Origin: Microbacterium salsuginis
Lineage (GTDB): Bacteria > Actinomycetota > Actinomycetes > Actinomycetales > Microbacteriaceae
Reading direction: 5' to 3'
Assembly: GCF_012524205.1 (NCBI RefSeq)
Contig: NZ_JABACI010000002.1
Coordinates: 682,001-746,000, forward strand
DNA length: 64,000 bases
Shown here in pieces: positions 52,408 to 62,788 of the stretch. Numbering within the stretch: position 1 is the stretch's first letter; the number at the start of each line of letters is the position of its first letter. Under the pieces are notes generated by a model, which was not told the origin of the DNA, did no database searches, and was given only the letters and a program-made list of their open reading frames with translations. The translations under genes and the position numbers were made by a program.

Positions 52408-54842
52408 TGGTGCCCTCGGCCCCGGCCGCCCGGGTCGAACTCGAGATCGGCGGCATGACGTGCGCCTCGTGCGCCGCACGGATCGAGAAGCGCCTGAACC
52501 GGCTGGACGGGGTCGAGGCATCCGTCAACTACGCCACCGAGAAGGCGGTCGTCAACGCGCCGGAGGGCTTCGACCCGCAGACGCTCATCGACGAGGTCGT
52601 CAAGACCGGCTACACGGCGGCGCTCCCCCAGCCGCCCGCGGCAGAAGCAGAGCCCGCGGCCGCGCATGACTCCGAGCTGACCGGGCTGCGTCAGCGGCTC
52701 ATCGGCTCGATCGTGCTGTCGGTGCCGGTGATCCTGCTCGCGATGATCCCCGCGCTGCAGTTCACGTACTGGCAGTGGGCCTCGCTGGCCCTCGCCGCGC
52801 CGGTCGTGGTGTGGGGCGCCTGGCCGTTCCACCGGGCTGCCTGGGTGAACCTGCGCCACGGCGCCGCCACCATGGACACCCTCATCTCCCTCGGCGTGTC
52901 GGCGGCGTTCCTGTGGTCGCTGTACGCGCTCTTCCTCGGAACGGCCGGGATGCCGGGCATGACGCACGGCTACGAATGGCCGGTGCTGCTCGGCGGCACC
53001 GCGCAGCCGGGTGACGGAGCCGGAGCCATCTACCTCGAGGTCGCCGCGGGCGTGACGACCTTCGTGCTGGCCGGCCGCTACTTCGAGGTGCGCGCGAAGC
53101 GCCGGGCAGGGGCCGCGCTGCGGGCGCTGCTCGAGATCGGCGCGAAGGACGTCGCCGTGCTGCGCCCCGCGCCCGGCGGCGGGGTCGCCGAGACCCGCGT
53201 GGCCATCACCGACCTGCGCGTGGGCGAGGAGTTCGTGGTGCGCCCGGGCGAGAAGATCGCCACCGACGGCGTCGTGGTCTCGGGAACCTCTGCCGTCGAC
53301 GCCTCGATGATCACCGGAGAGTCGGTGCCCGTCGAGGTCGCGCCCGGCGACGCGGTCGTGGGAGCGACCGTCAACGCCGGAGGCCGGCTGGTGGTGCGCG
53401 CGACCCGCGTCGGCGACGACACGCAGCTGGCGCAGATGGCGCGGCTCGTCGAAGAGGCGCAGTCCGGCAAGGCCAAGGTTCAGCGCCTGGCCGACCGCAT
53501 CTCGGGCATCTTCGTGCCCATCGTGCTGGTCATCGCACTCGGCACGCTCGCCGCGTGGCTGCTGGCGGGGGCATCCGCTCCTCTCGCCTTCACCGCGGCG
53601 GTCGCTGTGCTCATCATCGCCTGCCCGTGCGCACTCGGCCTGGCCACTCCGACGGCCCTGCTCGTCGGCACTGGGCGCGGAGCCCAGCTCGGCATCCTGA
53701 TCAAGGGTCCCGAGGTGCTCGAGTCGACGCGCGCCGTCGACACCGTCGTGCTCGACAAGACCGGCACCGTGACGACCGGCCGCATGGCGCTGGTCGAGGT
53801 CGTCCTGGCATCCGGCCACGACGCCGCGCCGGGCGGAGAAATCGTCGCCGGGCGGAGCATCGGCTCCGAATCCGCCGCCGCCGGCGCCAACCTCCGCCGG
53901 GCGGACGCCGGGGAGGCAGCAGATCTCCGCCGGGCGGAGGTGGCGCAGATTCCGGATGCCGCAGCCCCGGGTCGCACCGAGCTCCTCCGTGTCGCCGGGG
54001 CCCTCGAGCACGCGTCCGAGCACCCGATCGCGCAGGCGATCGCACGGGCGGCCGCCACCGAGACCGGGCCGCTCCCCGACGTGGAGTCGTTCCAGAACGT
54101 GCCCGGCAAGGGCGTGTCGGGCGTCGTCGAGGGGCACGCGGTGCTCGTCGGGCGCGAGGCGCTCCTCGCGGACTGGGCGCTGACCCTGCCGTCGTCGCTG
54201 GCCGACGCGAAGGCACGAGCCGAGGCATCCGGCCGCACCGCGGTGCTCGTCGCGTGGGACGGCGAGGTCCGCGGGCTGCTCGTGGTCGCCGACCAGGTCA
54301 AGCCGACCAGCCGTCAGGCCGTCACCCAGCTGCGCGCCCTCGGACTCGAGCCTGTGCTGCTCACGGGCGACAACGCTGCGGCTGCCCGCGCGATCGCCGA
54401 CGAAGTGGACATCGAGCGGGTCACCGCCGAGGTGCTGCCGCAAGACAAGGTCGCCGTGATCACCGCGCTGCAGGCGGAGGGCCGCGTCGTGGCCATGGTC
54501 GGCGACGGCGTGAACGACGCCGCCGCCCTCGCGCAGGCCGACCTGGGCCTGGCGATGGGGACGGGAACGGATGCCGCGATCGAGGCGTCCGACATCACCC
54601 TCGTCCGCGGCGACCTGCGCAGCGCCGCCGACGCGATCCGCCTGTCGCGCACGACGTTCCGCACGATCCGCGTCAACCTGTTCTGGGCGTTCGCGTATAA
54701 CGTGGCGGCGATCCCTCTCGCCGCGCTGGGACTGCTCAGCCCCATGATCGCCGGCGCGGCGATGGCGCTCTCGAGCGTCTTCGTTGTGGGCAACAGCCTG
54801 CGACTGCGCCGCTTCCGCTCCCACAATGGCCCAGCTACATAA
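52407..54842 (+). CDS. copA: Copper-translocating P-type ATPase CopA
   Basis: An 811-residue P1B-ATPase. One N-terminal HMA domain (GMTCASC, residues about 16-22), eight helices, the metal-binding CPC at 406-408, the phosphorylation site DKTGT at 450, the HP motif in 'ASEHPIAQA' and '[10 protein letters not shown]'. It exports Cu(I). Between DKTGT and HP is an insertion of about 40 residues (about 474-514) rich in Ala, Gly, Arg and Glu, encoded by DNA with repeated CCGCCGGGCGGA motifs, which is absent from typical family members. It begins in the copZ stop and precedes csoR. Confidence 0.95.
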   Translation: MVPSAPAARVELEIGGMTCASCAARIEKRLNRLDGVEASVNYATEKAVVNAPEGFDPQTLIDEVVKTGYTAALPQPPAAEAEPAAAHDSELTGLRQRLIGSIVLSVPVILLAMIPALQFTYWQWASLALAAPVVVWGAWPFHRAAWVNLRHGAATMDTLISLGVSAAFLWSLYALFLGTAGMPGMTHGYEWPVLLGGTAQPGDGAGAIYLEVAAGVTTFVLAGRYFEVRAKRRAGAALRALLEIGAKDVAVLRPAPGGGVAETRVAITDLRVGEEFVVRPGEKIATDGVVVSGTSAVDASMITGESVPVEVAPGDAVVGATVNAGGRLVVRATRVGDDTQLAQMARLVEEAQSGKAKVQRLADRISGIFVPIVLVIALGTLAAWLLAGASAPLAFTAAVAVLIIACPCALGLATPTALLVGTGRGAQLGILIKGPEVLESTRAVDTVVLDKTGTVTTGRMALVEVVLASGHDAAPGGEIVAGRSIGSESAAAGANLRRADAGEAADLRRAEVAQIPDAAAPGRTELLRVAGALEHASEHPIAQAIARAAATETGPLPDVESFQNVPGKGVSGVVEGHAVLVGREALLADWALTLPSSLADAKARAEASGRTAVLVAWDGEVRGLLVVADQVKPTSRQAVTQLRALGLEPVLLTGDNAAAARAIADEVDIERVTAEVLPQDKVAVITALQAEGRVVAMVGDGVNDAAALAQADLGLAMGTGTDAAIEASDITLVRGDLRSAADAIRLSRTTFRTIRVNLFWAFAYNVAAIPLAALGLLSPMIAGAAMALSSVFVVGNSLRLRRFRSHNGPAT
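53826..53945. repeat. Repeat-rich, partly palindromic insertion within copA
   Basis: CGCCGGGCGGA occurs at least four times in about 120 bases (with GGAGC-ATCG-GCTCC and ATCTCCGCC/GGCGGAGAAAT pairings), kept in frame. It encodes the unusual segment of the CopA nucleotide-binding domain. Confidence 0.6.
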
Positions 54843-54877
54843 TGAACCTGATTCACAATGAACCTGAAGGACGAAGC

Positions 54878-55189
54878 ATGACCGATGCAGCGACCGCGGT
54901 GGACCACGGCCACCACGGGTATATCACCGACAAGGACAAGTACCTCAATCGCATGAAGCGGATCGAGGGTCAGGCCCGCGGCATCCACAAGATGGTCGAG
55001 GACGAGAAGTACTGCATCGACATCCTGACGCAGATCAGCGCCCTCACCTCCGCCCTCGAGGCCGTCGCCGTCGGGCTGCTCGACGACCACCTGCGCCACT
55101 GCGTGGTCGACGCCGCGCGCCTGGGCGGCGCCGAGGCCGACGCGAAGATCACCGAGGCCACGCAGGCCATCGCCCGTCTTGTCCGCTGA
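54878..55189 (+). CDS. csoR: CsoR family copper-sensing transcriptional repressor
   Basis: A 103-residue all-helical CsoR/RcnR-family protein. The Cu(I) ligands appear as Cys in 'EKYCIDIL' and His-Cys in 'LRHCVVD', the C-H-C triad of copper-type members. The N-terminus has an extra 'DHGHHG' stretch. 'RMKRIEGQARGIHKMVE' is the DNA-binding helix. The ATG at 54878 with GAAGGA upstream gives the family start. It follows copA by 35 bases and probably represses the operon at the two boxes before copZ. Confidence 0.93.
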   Translation: MTDAATAVDHGHHGYITDKDKYLNRMKRIEGQARGIHKMVEDEKYCIDILTQISALTSALEAVAVGLLDDHLRHCVVDAARLGGAEADAKITEATQAIARLVR

Positions 55190-55233
55190 GTCGAAGCCGC
55201 TGGGCCTCCGGGCGGGTTGATACCCGGGCTCGG

Positions 55234-55484
55234 TTGAGAAACCGCATGTAGGTTGAGGCACCGCGGCTCACGCGGTGTTTCAACCTACGCGTGGTTTCTC
55301 AAGCTCAAGGGCCGCGCCGAGGGCGCCCACGCCGCACGCGCGCCGCGCCCACGCACGACCCGAGGTGATCCGCCCGGCGGGGCTCGGGGCCCCGGCGGGA
55401 GAAACCACAAGTCGGTTGAGAAACCACATGTCGGTTCAGACACCACAGCTCACGCGGTGGTTCAACCTACGCGTGGTTTCTCAA
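55234..55484. repeat. Two copies of a 69-bp imperfect palindrome between csoR and rarD
   Basis: Copies at 55234-55302 and 55416-55484 both start TTGAGAAACC and end GGTTTCTCAA, with about 31-base arms around a 7-base loop (GGCTCAC or AGCTCAC). The 113 bases between them and the stretch to 55672 hold GC-rich simple text with repeated CTCAAGGA; no gene was found from 55190 to 55672. Confidence 0.82.
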
Positions 55485-55672
55485 GCTCAAGGAGCCTGCC
55501 CACGCCGCTCAAGGAGCGCGCACGCCGCTCAAGGACCCCCGCTCGCCGAGCTAGGAGCGCGCACGCGGAGCAAAGCCCGCGCCCCAACCGCCATGCGGAG
55601 CCGCAGGACCGGACGGCGCGAGCGTCGAAGCAGCGCGACCGTCGAAGCCGCGCGGCCGCCGGGCTCGCGGGA

Positions 55673-56686
55673 TCAGGATGCCGCGGCCACCCGCATGCGC
55701 CGGGCGTGGAGCACCGAGTCCACCGTGAGCACGGTCAGCGCGACCCACACCAGCGCGAAGCCGACCCAGCGCTCGACCGGCATCGGCTCGCCGAGCACCC
55801 ACGCGCCGATGATGAACTGCAAGATCGGCGCCACGAACTGCAGCAGGCCGATCACGGTCAGCGACACGCGGCGCGCGCCGGCCGCGAAGAACAGCAGCGG
55901 CACCGCCGTGATGACGCCGGCCAGGCTCAGCAGAACGGCGTGACCCCAGCCACTGGCACCCATCGTGATGCCCGTGGACGTGCCGACGACGACAAGGATG
56001 ATCGCGGCGATCGGCATGAGCCACAGCGACTCTAGGGTCAGGCCGCTGACGGCATCCACCGATGGTCCGACACGCTTCTTGACCAGACCGTACAGGCTGA
56101 AGCTCGCCGCCAGCGTCAGCGCGATCCACGGGAACGACCTGTACCCGACGATGATCACGACGACCGCGACGGCGGCGATGCCGATCGCGACCCACTGCGT
56201 GACGCGCAGCCGTTCGCGCAGCACGAGCACCGCCAGAAGCACCGTGGCGATGGGGTTGATGAAGTACCCGAGGCTGGTCTCGATGACGTTCTCGTTGAGC
56301 GCCCCGAACATGAAGACCTGCCAGTTCACATAGATCAGCAGGCCGGCGATCACCGTCAGTCCCAGCACGCGCGGCTGCCGGAAGATCGCCGCGAGCCGCC
56401 CCCACGTGCGCGTGACGGTCAGCAGCAGGGCGCAGAACACCAGCGACAGCACGATGCGCCACGCCACCAGCTCGAACGGTCCGGTCGGCGCGAGCAGCAC
56501 GAAGTACAGCGGCAGGAAGCCCCACAGGAAGTACGCCGAGAACGCGTACACGCCGCCGAGACTGCGTTCGCGAGAGAGATCGGCGGATGCCGGGGGCAAC
56601 GCCACCCCGGCCGTCGATGCCGCGGACTCGGCCAGTTCGTCGGTGTCCCCTCCGGTGGGGTTCTCGGAGGGTTCGCGGCTCACCAC
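55673..56686 (-). CDS. rarD: EamA family transporter RarD
   Basis: A 337-residue transporter with ten helices after a polar N-terminus of about 45 residues. 'GVYAFSAYFLWGFLPLYF', 'WQVFMFGALNENVIETSLGYFINP' (two blocks) and 'RERLRVTQW' are RarD-type signatures. RarD proteins are members of the drug/metabolite transporter superfamily; the substrate is not known. Confidence 0.92.
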   Translation of the reverse strand: MVSREPSENPTGGDTDELAESAASTAGVALPPASADLSRERSLGGVYAFSAYFLWGFLPLYFVLLAPTGPFELVAWRIVLSLVFCALLLTVTRTWGRLAAIFRQPRVLGLTVIAGLLIYVNWQVFMFGALNENVIETSLGYFINPIATVLLAVLVLRERLRVTQWVAIGIAAVAVVVIIVGYRSFPWIALTLAASFSLYGLVKKRVGPSVDAVSGLTLESLWLMPIAAIILVVVGTSTGITMGASGWGHAVLLSLAGVITAVPLLFFAAGARRVSLTVIGLLQFVAPILQFIIGAWVLGEPMPVERWVGFALVWVALTVLTVDSVLHARRMRVAAAS

Positions 56687-56734
56687 CTCAGCCTAATGAG
56701 CGCCGCCGACCCCGGGTCGCCGCGCCCGGGAATG

Positions 56735-56770
56735 CGAGAGGGCCGGATGCCACGGCATCCGGCCCTCTCG
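56735..56770 (-). terminator. Intrinsic terminator after groES
   Basis: A 17-base perfect stem (CGAGAGGGCCGGATGCC and its complement), 22 bases past the groES stop. The stem again contains GGATGCC/GGCATCC. Confidence 0.88.
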
Positions 56771-56792
56771 AAGCTGCGCTGTGCGCCGGGGC

Positions 56793-57089
56793 TCAGCGGA
56801 CGACGACCGCCAGGACGTCGCGAGCCGAGAGCACCAGGAACTCGTCGGCGCCGAACTTGACCTCGGTCCCGCCGTACTTGCTGTAGAGCACACGGTCGCC
56901 GACGGCGACGTCGAGCGGGACGCGGTTGCCGTTGTCGTCGATGCGGCCGGGGCCGACGGCGACGACTTCACCCTCCTGGGGCTTCTCCTTGGCAGTGTCG
57001 GGGATGACGAGGCCACTTGCGGTGGTCTGCTCGGCCTCGACCTGCTTGATGACGATGCGGTCCTCGAGCGGCTTGATGGAAACCGACAC
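56793..57089 (-). CDS. groES: Co-chaperonin GroES
   Basis: A 98-residue Cpn10 lid protein for GroEL. '[19 protein letters not shown]' opens it, the mobile loop is '[15 protein letters not shown]', and '[14 protein letters not shown]' closes it. groEL is not downstream; a terminator follows instead. Two CIRCE-type sites upstream point to HrcA control. Confidence 0.96.
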   Translation of the reverse strand: MSVSIKPLEDRIVIKQVEAEQTTASGLVIPDTAKEKPQEGEVVAVGPGRIDDNGNRVPLDVAVGDRVLYSKYGGTEVKFGADEFLVLSARDVLAVVVR

Positions 57090-57124
57090 GGTCTACCTCT
57101 TCTTTCCTTGAGACTGAAGACTCG

Positions 57125-57151
57125 TTAGCACCCGCACAGTGAGAGTGCTAA
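57125..57151. promoter_or_regulatory. CIRCE element (HrcA operator), proximal
   Basis: TTAGCACCC-N9-GAGTGCTAA, one mismatch from the CIRCE consensus TTAGCACTC-N9-GAGTGCTAA, 36 bases before groES. Confidence 0.92.
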
Positions 57152-57170
57152 CGCCAAGTGTAGGCAAGTG

Positions 57171-57199
57171 ATTGGCACTCCTGCAACGTGAGTGCCAAT
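57171..57199. promoter_or_regulatory. CIRCE-like element, distal
   Basis: ATTGGCACTC-N9-GAGTGCCAAT, a perfect palindrome with TTGGCACTC arms, a known CIRCE variant. It is 20 bases upstream of the first site. Confidence 0.88.
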
Positions 57200-57372
57200 C
57201 CATGACGTCGGGACGCTTCCGCGACGAGAATCCAACCTTTCGGCGCTGACCTCTATACCCGCGCCGGATGCGGATGTATCATCGCAACGTCGCGTGCCTC
57301 TACCACTGGGAATGGTCGGCCGCGGTGCGAGATCGGGGGAGCTCGCCGCTACATTGCTGGGGGCAAGTCTTC

Positions 57373-59370
57373 ATGGGTGTGTCATATTTCCTTGCTGTCG
57401 ACGTGGGAACGAGCCGCGTGGGGGCGGCCACAGCGACGCTCAGCGCGGATGGAAGCATCACCGCGACATCGTTCGCGCTCGGGCGCAAGAGCGACAGCGT
57501 GGCCACCGTCGTCTTCGTCGCCGAAGACGGCGACCTCTTGTTCGGCGACGCCGCCGAACGGCGCGGGGTCACGCAGCCGGAACGGCTGATCCGCGAGTTC
57601 AAGCGCAGCATCGGCGACGAAGTGCCGCTCATGGTCGGCGGTCAGGCGATCCGCACCGAGCAGCTGTACGCGCGCACCGTCGCCTCCGTGATCGAGATGG
57701 TCACCGAGCGCGAGGGCGCAGCGCCGGACGGCGTCGCCCTGACCCATCCGGCGATGTGGGGCCCCCACCGCCTGGGGCTGGTCCGCGCCGCGCTGGACGC
57801 CGTCGGCGTCGGCGAGGTGACCTTCATCACCGAGCCCGAAGCGGCCGCCCGTCACTACGAGGCCGCTCGCACGCTCCAGGACGGAGAGACCCTGGCGGTC
57901 TACGACCTCGGCGGCGGCACGTTCGACTCGGTCATCCTGCGCAAGCACGGCGAATCCTTCGAGGTGGTCGGCGAACCGGTCGGACTCGACAATCTGGGAG
58001 GAGCCGACTTCGACGACGACGTGCTCCGCCACGTCCTGCGCGCCGCGGAGGTCCCGGCCGAAGCCCTGGAGGATGCCTCCCCCGACGCCCGCATCGCGCT
58101 CTCGCAGCTGCGTCGCGAGTGCGTCGATGCCAAGGAGGCGCTCTCGTTCGACTCCGACGTCGTGATCCCCGTGCTGCTCCCTGCCGGTCGCTCCAGCGTG
58201 CGACTGACGCGGGCGGAGTTCGAGGACATGATCGATGAATCGGTCGAGCAGACCGTGGACGCGCTCGAGGACGCCCTCGACGCGGCCGATGTCGACGCCC
58301 AGGATCTCGAGTCGATCCTCCTCATCGGCGGATCGTCCCGCATCCCGCTGGTCACGCAGCGTCTGTCGGAGCGACTGGATCGCCCCACCGCGATCGATGC
58401 CGACCCCAAATCGTCCATCGCGCTCGGGGCGGCCCGTACCGCACTCGTCCGCGCTCTGGATCGCGACCTCGGCGTCTCGAGCGAACTCGCGCTCTGGGAC
58501 GATGCCGCCGCCGCGGGCGAGCTCGACCTCATTCCCACTGCGCCGGCCTCGGTGCTCGCCGCGCCGATCGGCCCCATCGCCGGACGCTCGGCGCCGAGCG
58601 TCCGCCACATCATGGCGATCTCGGGCGGAGCCATCGTCGTGGCCGCCGCCATCGTGTTCGGGAGCACGATGACCGCCGGCTCGGGACTGAGCGCGTTCTT
58701 CGCGCCGTCGGCGTCGGAGTCCACGCCGACGCCCACGCCCGAAGCCGAGACGTTGGAGACGGAACCGGATGCCGCGCCCGACACCGCGCCCGTGACCGCA
58801 CCGGTCGTCGCGCCCGAGCAGCAGCAGACCACGCCACGCAGCACACCGCCGCGCCGCAGTCAGAAGCCCGTCACGAAGCCCAAGGCGGACGCCGCTCCGG
58901 CGCCGAAGCCGACGAAGGGCGCGCAGACGCCGCCGCGCCCCACCGCGGACGCTGGCACCAGCACACCCTCGACCAACACCGAGACCACCGACACGACGGA
59001 CCCCGGCACGACCGACCCTGGCACCACCGACCCCGGCACGACCGACCCCGGCACCACCGACCCCGGCACCACCGACCCCGGCACCACCGACCCCGGCACC
59101 ACCGACCCCGGCACCACCGACCCCGGCACCACCGACCCCGGCACCACCGACCCCGGCACCACCGACCCCGGCACCACCGACCCCGGCACCACCGACCCCG
59201 GCACCACCGACCCCGGCACCACCGACCCCGGCACCACCGACCCCGGCACCACCGACCCCGGCACCACCGACCCCGGCACCACCGACCCCGGCACCACCGA
59301 TCCGCCCGCCGACCCGCCGCCCGCCGAACCACAACCCGCGGCCACTCCCGACCCGAACACGCCCACCTGA
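57373..59370 (+). CDS. Membrane-anchored Hsp70-like protein with DPGTT repeats
   Basis: A 665-residue protein. Residues 1-370 form an Hsp70/actin-type ATPase: '[10 protein letters not shown]' (phosphate 1), '[12 protein letters not shown]' (phosphate 2) and '[11 protein letters not shown]' (adenosine). There is no Hsp70 substrate-binding domain. A membrane helix follows (about 413-436), then a Thr/Pro/Lys-rich region and exactly 20 copies of DPGTT (codons 58999-59298), ending in a Pro-rich tail. The ATPase should be cytoplasmic and the repeat tail outside. The ATG at 57373 is chosen for the '[12 protein letters not shown]' start. Twenty bases separate it from the LuxR gene. Confidence 0.88.
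   Translation: MGVSYFLAVDVGTSRVGAATATLSADGSITATSFALGRKSDSVATVVFVAEDGDLLFGDAAERRGVTQPERLIREFKRSIGDEVPLMVGGQAIRTEQLYARTVASVIEMVTEREGAAPDGVALTHPAMWGPHRLGLVRAALDAVGVGEVTFITEPEAAARHYEAARTLQDGETLAVYDLGGGTFDSVILRKHGESFEVVGEPVGLDNLGGADFDDDVLRHVLRAAEVPAEALEDASPDARIALSQLRRECVDAKEALSFDSDVVIPVLLPAGRSSVRLTRAEFEDMIDESVEQTVDALEDALDAADVDAQDLESILLIGGSSRIPLVTQRLSERLDRPTAIDADPKSSIALGAARTALVRALDRDLGVSSELALWDDAAAAGELDLIPTAPASVLAAPIGPIAGRSAPSVRHIMAISGGAIVVAAAIVFGSTMTAGSGLSAFFAPSASESTPTPTPEAETLETEPDAAPDTAPVTAPVVAPEQQQTTPRSTPPRRSQKPVTKPKADAAPAPKPTKGAQTPPRPTADAGTSTPSTNTETTDTTDPGTTDPGTTDPGTTDPGTTDPGTTDPGTTDPGTTDPGTTDPGTTDPGTTDPGTTDPGTTDPGTTDPGTTDPGTTDPGTTDPGTTDPGTTDPGTTDPGTTDPPADPPPAEPQPAATPDPNTPT
58999..59298 (+). 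repeat. Twenty 15-bp tandem repeats (DPGTT codons)
   Basis: Unit GACCCCGGCACCACC, repeated 20 times in frame; copies 5-20 are almost identical at DNA level, so recent slippage or recombination is likely, and length should vary between strains. Confidence 0.95.
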
Positions 59371-59389
59371 TCCGCCCCGGCGATCCATC

Positions 59390-61936
59390 ATGCCTACGCC
59401 GACATCAATGGTGGCGTCGTTCTTCGACGCTGCGGATTTCACAGGCCCGCGCTACGCGCGCCCCCTTATCGACGCCCTCACGGCCGGCGATGCGCCGCCT
59501 CGCGTGCTCGTCTCAGGGAACGCAGGATCGGGCAAGACGACCGTGCTCCGCAGCGCGCAGCGGTTCCTCTCGGAGAACGGGATGCCGCTGGCCGTGCTGA
59601 GCAACGACACGGACGTGACCGCAGTGCCCACGTCGAGCATCCTGCTGGTCGACGACCTGCACCTCGTGCCGGCGGGCCAGCTCCAAGGCCTGGGCGCCCG
59701 CGCGTCCGACCCGGAGGCCGCGCTCGTCGTGACCAGCCGGCCGTGGCCGCTCACGGAAGAGCTGTCGTCCATCGCACGGCATCTCGAGCGCAGCCGCCCG
59801 GCCGTCGTGCTCGGCCACCTCACGCGCGCCGACGTGCTCGACCACCTCGCGGCGCAGGAGCGCACTCTGCCGCCTGCCTGCCTGGACGCCATCCTTCAGA
59901 TGACGGGCGGGGTCTCGTGGCTGGTGTCGGCCGCACTGGCTGCCCATGACGAGCGGGACTGCGAGGCCGACGACGCGCACGCGGCGCTGGCTCGCGTGCT
60001 CGAGCAGAACGTGGCGCACCGGCTCGACGTGCTCGACGACGACGTGCGCCGCATGATCGAGACGATCTGCGTCGTCACCTCCGATGACGGGCCATTGCCC
60101 GCCACGCTGCTCGACGACCCGGAGCGCATCGCCGCGCAGGGCTACGCGGAGGGGCTTCTGCTCCGCGGCGGTCGGCCGGTGCCGATCGTGCAGGCCTCGG
60201 TGCGGTCGGGGCTTCCCGTCGGTCGTCTGGTGGACCTGTTCTCGAGCTTTCCCGGCGGCGTGGATCCGTTCGCCACCGCCGGCACGGCGGTTCTCGCCGG
60301 CGTGCATCACCCGCAGTTGACGACCGCGCTCGTCGAGCGCGGCGACCAACTCCTCGAGGCAGACCCCCAACGGGCGCAGCAGCTGTACGGGGCCGCCGCT
60401 CAGGCCGGGGCGACCTCGGCGGCCGACCTCGCGGCCAAGCGGGCGCAGGCCGCGTGGGCGTGCGGTGACATCGATGGGGCCGCCCAGCTGATCGACCAGG
60501 CGATCGCCGCCGCGGATGGTTCCCCCGCCACGTCGGCGCGCGTCGCCGACACCGCGGCGGCGACCTGGTCGATGCGCGGGATGCTCGAGACCGGGTGCGG
60601 CTTCTACGACGTCTTCGCGCCCACCAGTGCCGAGGCATCCGTCCGCGCCATGGTGGCCCGCTTCGGGGTCGGCGACGCGGGGTCGGCTGCGGAAGAGCCC
60701 GATAGCGCCTCGATGGCGGCACCCTCGACCCTCGGTGTCGCGATGAGGCTGCTGCGGCGTGGGCTGCTGGAGACGCTGACCCCGGGACGCGCCGAGTCGG
60801 CACTGGCCGATCTGGTGCGCGCATCGCACCTCTACACGTCGTCGCAGAGCTCGACCCCGATGCCGGAGCACCCAGCGATCATCGCGGCGGTCGTCGCCAT
60901 CAGCAGCGGTGACCTCTCCACGGCCCGCTCGGTGATCGACTCCGCCGTCGAAGGACACACCGGCACCCCCTGGGTGCTGTCGCGTCTGCTGCTGTGGCGC
61001 TCGTGGATCGCCCTCCAGCAGGCACGAGGACCCCAGGCCCGCGAAGCGCTGGAGTCCGCTCTCGCGCTGGCGCCGAAGGCCGCGCCGCGCGACGACCTGC
61101 TGGTGCAGGCGATCCGCATCGGCCTGGCGCGGCGCTACGAGGACGCGACCGCTCTCTCGCAGGCGTGGGACAGCGCCCGCGGCGGCCTGCTCGACGCCGA
61201 CGTCGACCTCTATACGCTGCTGCCGCTCGCCGAGTTCGTCAGCGCCGGCGCCCGCGTCGGAGATTCGACCACGACGGATCAGCTGCTGACGAACGCGCTC
61301 GGCATCGTCAACCGCCTCGGCTCGCCCGCGCTCTGGTCCGCGCACCTGCGGTGGGCAGGCATCCAGGAGGGAATCCTCAGCGACCATCCCGACGCCCTGA
61401 GCCCGCACGCACGCGCCCTGGTCGATGCCGCACCCACGAGTCACGTCGCCGCCACGATGGCCAAGGCGGGACGCCTGTGGACGTCGGTGCTGGCCGGCTC
61501 GGTGGACGTCGACGAGATCGAGTCGGCGTCGCACGCGCTCGCGGGCATCGGATTGCAGTGGGATGCCGCGCGGCTGGCCGGTCAGGGAGCAGGGCGCGCG
61601 TCGGACCGCAAGGTCTCAGCACGGCTGCTCGCCTGCGCGCGGGAACTGCACCCGCCCGAGAACGTCCGTCCCGCCGACCCCGACGTCGAGAGCACCGGAC
61701 CGATCCGGACCGTGTCGGTCGCGGGTCTGAGCGAGCGCGAGACGGATGTCGCCCGCTTGGTCGTCCAAGGCAAGACGTACGCCGAGATCGGCGAGACGAT
61801 CTTCATCTCGCCGCGCACCGCAGAGCACCACATCGCCAGCATCCGGCGGCGCCTCGGCGCCACCTCCCGGTCGGACCTGATCGCCAAGCTGCGCGTCGCG
61901 CTGGCGCATTCGGGTGCACCCGAGCAGGCATCGTGA
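59390..61936 (+). CDS. Large ATP-binding LuxR-family regulator (STAND/MalT-like)
   Basis: An 848-residue regulator. Walker A GNAGSGKT (43-50), Walker B 'SILLVDDLH', then a long helical TPR-like sensor region (about 300-770) and a C-terminal LuxR helix-turn-helix ('[22 protein letters not shown]', '[17 protein letters not shown]'). Such proteins switch on transcription after ligand binding and ATP-driven assembly. It sits between the Hsp70-like and IniB-like genes, which it probably controls. A second ATG 6 codons downstream is possible. Confidence 0.9.
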   Translation: MPTPTSMVASFFDAADFTGPRYARPLIDALTAGDAPPRVLVSGNAGSGKTTVLRSAQRFLSENGMPLAVLSNDTDVTAVPTSSILLVDDLHLVPAGQLQGLGARASDPEAALVVTSRPWPLTEELSSIARHLERSRPAVVLGHLTRADVLDHLAAQERTLPPACLDAILQMTGGVSWLVSAALAAHDERDCEADDAHAALARVLEQNVAHRLDVLDDDVRRMIETICVVTSDDGPLPATLLDDPERIAAQGYAEGLLLRGGRPVPIVQASVRSGLPVGRLVDLFSSFPGGVDPFATAGTAVLAGVHHPQLTTALVERGDQLLEADPQRAQQLYGAAAQAGATSAADLAAKRAQAAWACGDIDGAAQLIDQAIAAADGSPATSARVADTAAATWSMRGMLETGCGFYDVFAPTSAEASVRAMVARFGVGDAGSAAEEPDSASMAAPSTLGVAMRLLRRGLLETLTPGRAESALADLVRASHLYTSSQSSTPMPEHPAIIAAVVAISSGDLSTARSVIDSAVEGHTGTPWVLSRLLLWRSWIALQQARGPQAREALESALALAPKAAPRDDLLVQAIRIGLARRYEDATALSQAWDSARGGLLDADVDLYTLLPLAEFVSAGARVGDSTTTDQLLTNALGIVNRLGSPALWSAHLRWAGIQEGILSDHPDALSPHARALVDAAPTSHVAATMAKAGRLWTSVLAGSVDVDEIESASHALAGIGLQWDAARLAGQGAGRASDRKVSARLLACARELHPPENVRPADPDVESTGPIRTVSVAGLSERETDVARLVVQGKTYAEIGETIFISPRTAEHHIASIRRRLGATSRSDLIAKLRVALAHSGAPEQAS

Positions 61937-62054
61937 CGGTGCCCCCGCACGAACCCCCTAAAGAGCCCCCACCGATTCGGGGAAACCCCCGATTCGCTGA
62001 TTGTGAGAAACACCTAATCTCAGGAATGAGTCTTGAAGTGACAGGAGCCGAGTC
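61937..62054. promoter_or_regulatory. Promoter region of the IniB-like gene with repeated CCGATTCG
   Basis: CCGATTCG at 61972-61979 and 61989-61996, 17 bases apart, around GGGGAAACCCCC, a likely activator site. A/T-richer sequence (about 61995-62030) follows and AGGAG precedes the ATG at 62055. Confidence 0.45.
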
Positions 62055-62780
62055 ATGACCACACCGCTGGCAACGATTGCCGACGCACTGATCGAGTTCA
62101 TCCTCAGTCTGCTGAACGACCCGTCTGCAGCCGAGGAGTTCGAGGAGGATCCGCAGGGCACGCTGTCGCGCGTGGGGCTGAGTGACGCCTGCGTCGAGGA
62201 TGTGCGCGCCGTTGCGCCCGTCATCGTCGACCGCCCCGACGTGCACCCCAAGCCCCCGGTTCCCCCGGGCCCTCCCGGACCCCCGTCGGTCGAGAAGGAG
62301 ATCTTCAACATCACAAACAGCTTCGCGATCGACAACCGGGCGACGATCGTCGACCAGTCGGTCAACCAGAACATCTGGGCGGACGGCGACGTCAACCAGA
62401 TCTTCGACCAGGAAGCCGTGGTCAACAGCGGCGACAACGGCGCAGCCGCCGGCGAGGATGCCGATGTCGACAACTCCGACACCGACACGACCGTGGGTGA
62501 TGTGGCGATCGGCAACGAGGACACCACGACCAACATCGACGGTTCGTTCAACGACGGATCGACGAACACCGAGACGGATGTCGAGGTGGACGCTGAAGAG
62601 TCGTTCAACGACGAGTCGACGGATGTCGCAGTCGATGTCGAGGTGGACGACTCCTTCAACGAAGCCACTGTCACCGAGGTCGCGACCGAGGTTGAGGCAT
62701 CGAACGAGGGCAACTACGAGTCCGACGATGCCGTTGTGGTGGACGACATCTACATCGAGGCCGAGGACGACGGGCTCTAG
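62055..62780 (+). CDS. IniB N-terminal-domain protein with acidic Asn/Asp-rich repeats
   Basis: A 241-residue very acidic protein. Residues about 1-58 ('ALIEFILSLLNDPSAAEEFEEDPQGTLSRVGL' in blocks) resemble the N-terminal domain of mycobacterial IniB. A proline-rich hinge follows ('KPPVPPGPPGPPS'), then an Asn/Asp/Val-rich region with repeating 'VDQSVNQNIWADGDVNQ'- and 'SFND'-type units that suggest a beta-solenoid. No signal peptide or helix is present. In mycobacteria iniB precedes dynamin-like iniA/iniC and is induced by cell-wall stress. Confidence 0.75.
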   Translation: MTTPLATIADALIEFILSLLNDPSAAEEFEEDPQGTLSRVGLSDACVEDVRAVAPVIVDRPDVHPKPPVPPGPPGPPSVEKEIFNITNSFAIDNRATIVDQSVNQNIWADGDVNQIFDQEAVVNSGDNGAAAGEDADVDNSDTDTTVGDVAIGNEDTTTNIDGSFNDGSTNTETDVEVDAEESFNDESTDVAVDVEVDDSFNEATVTEVATEVEASNEGNYESDDAVVVDDIYIEAEDDGL

Positions 62781-62788
62781 GACGAGAC

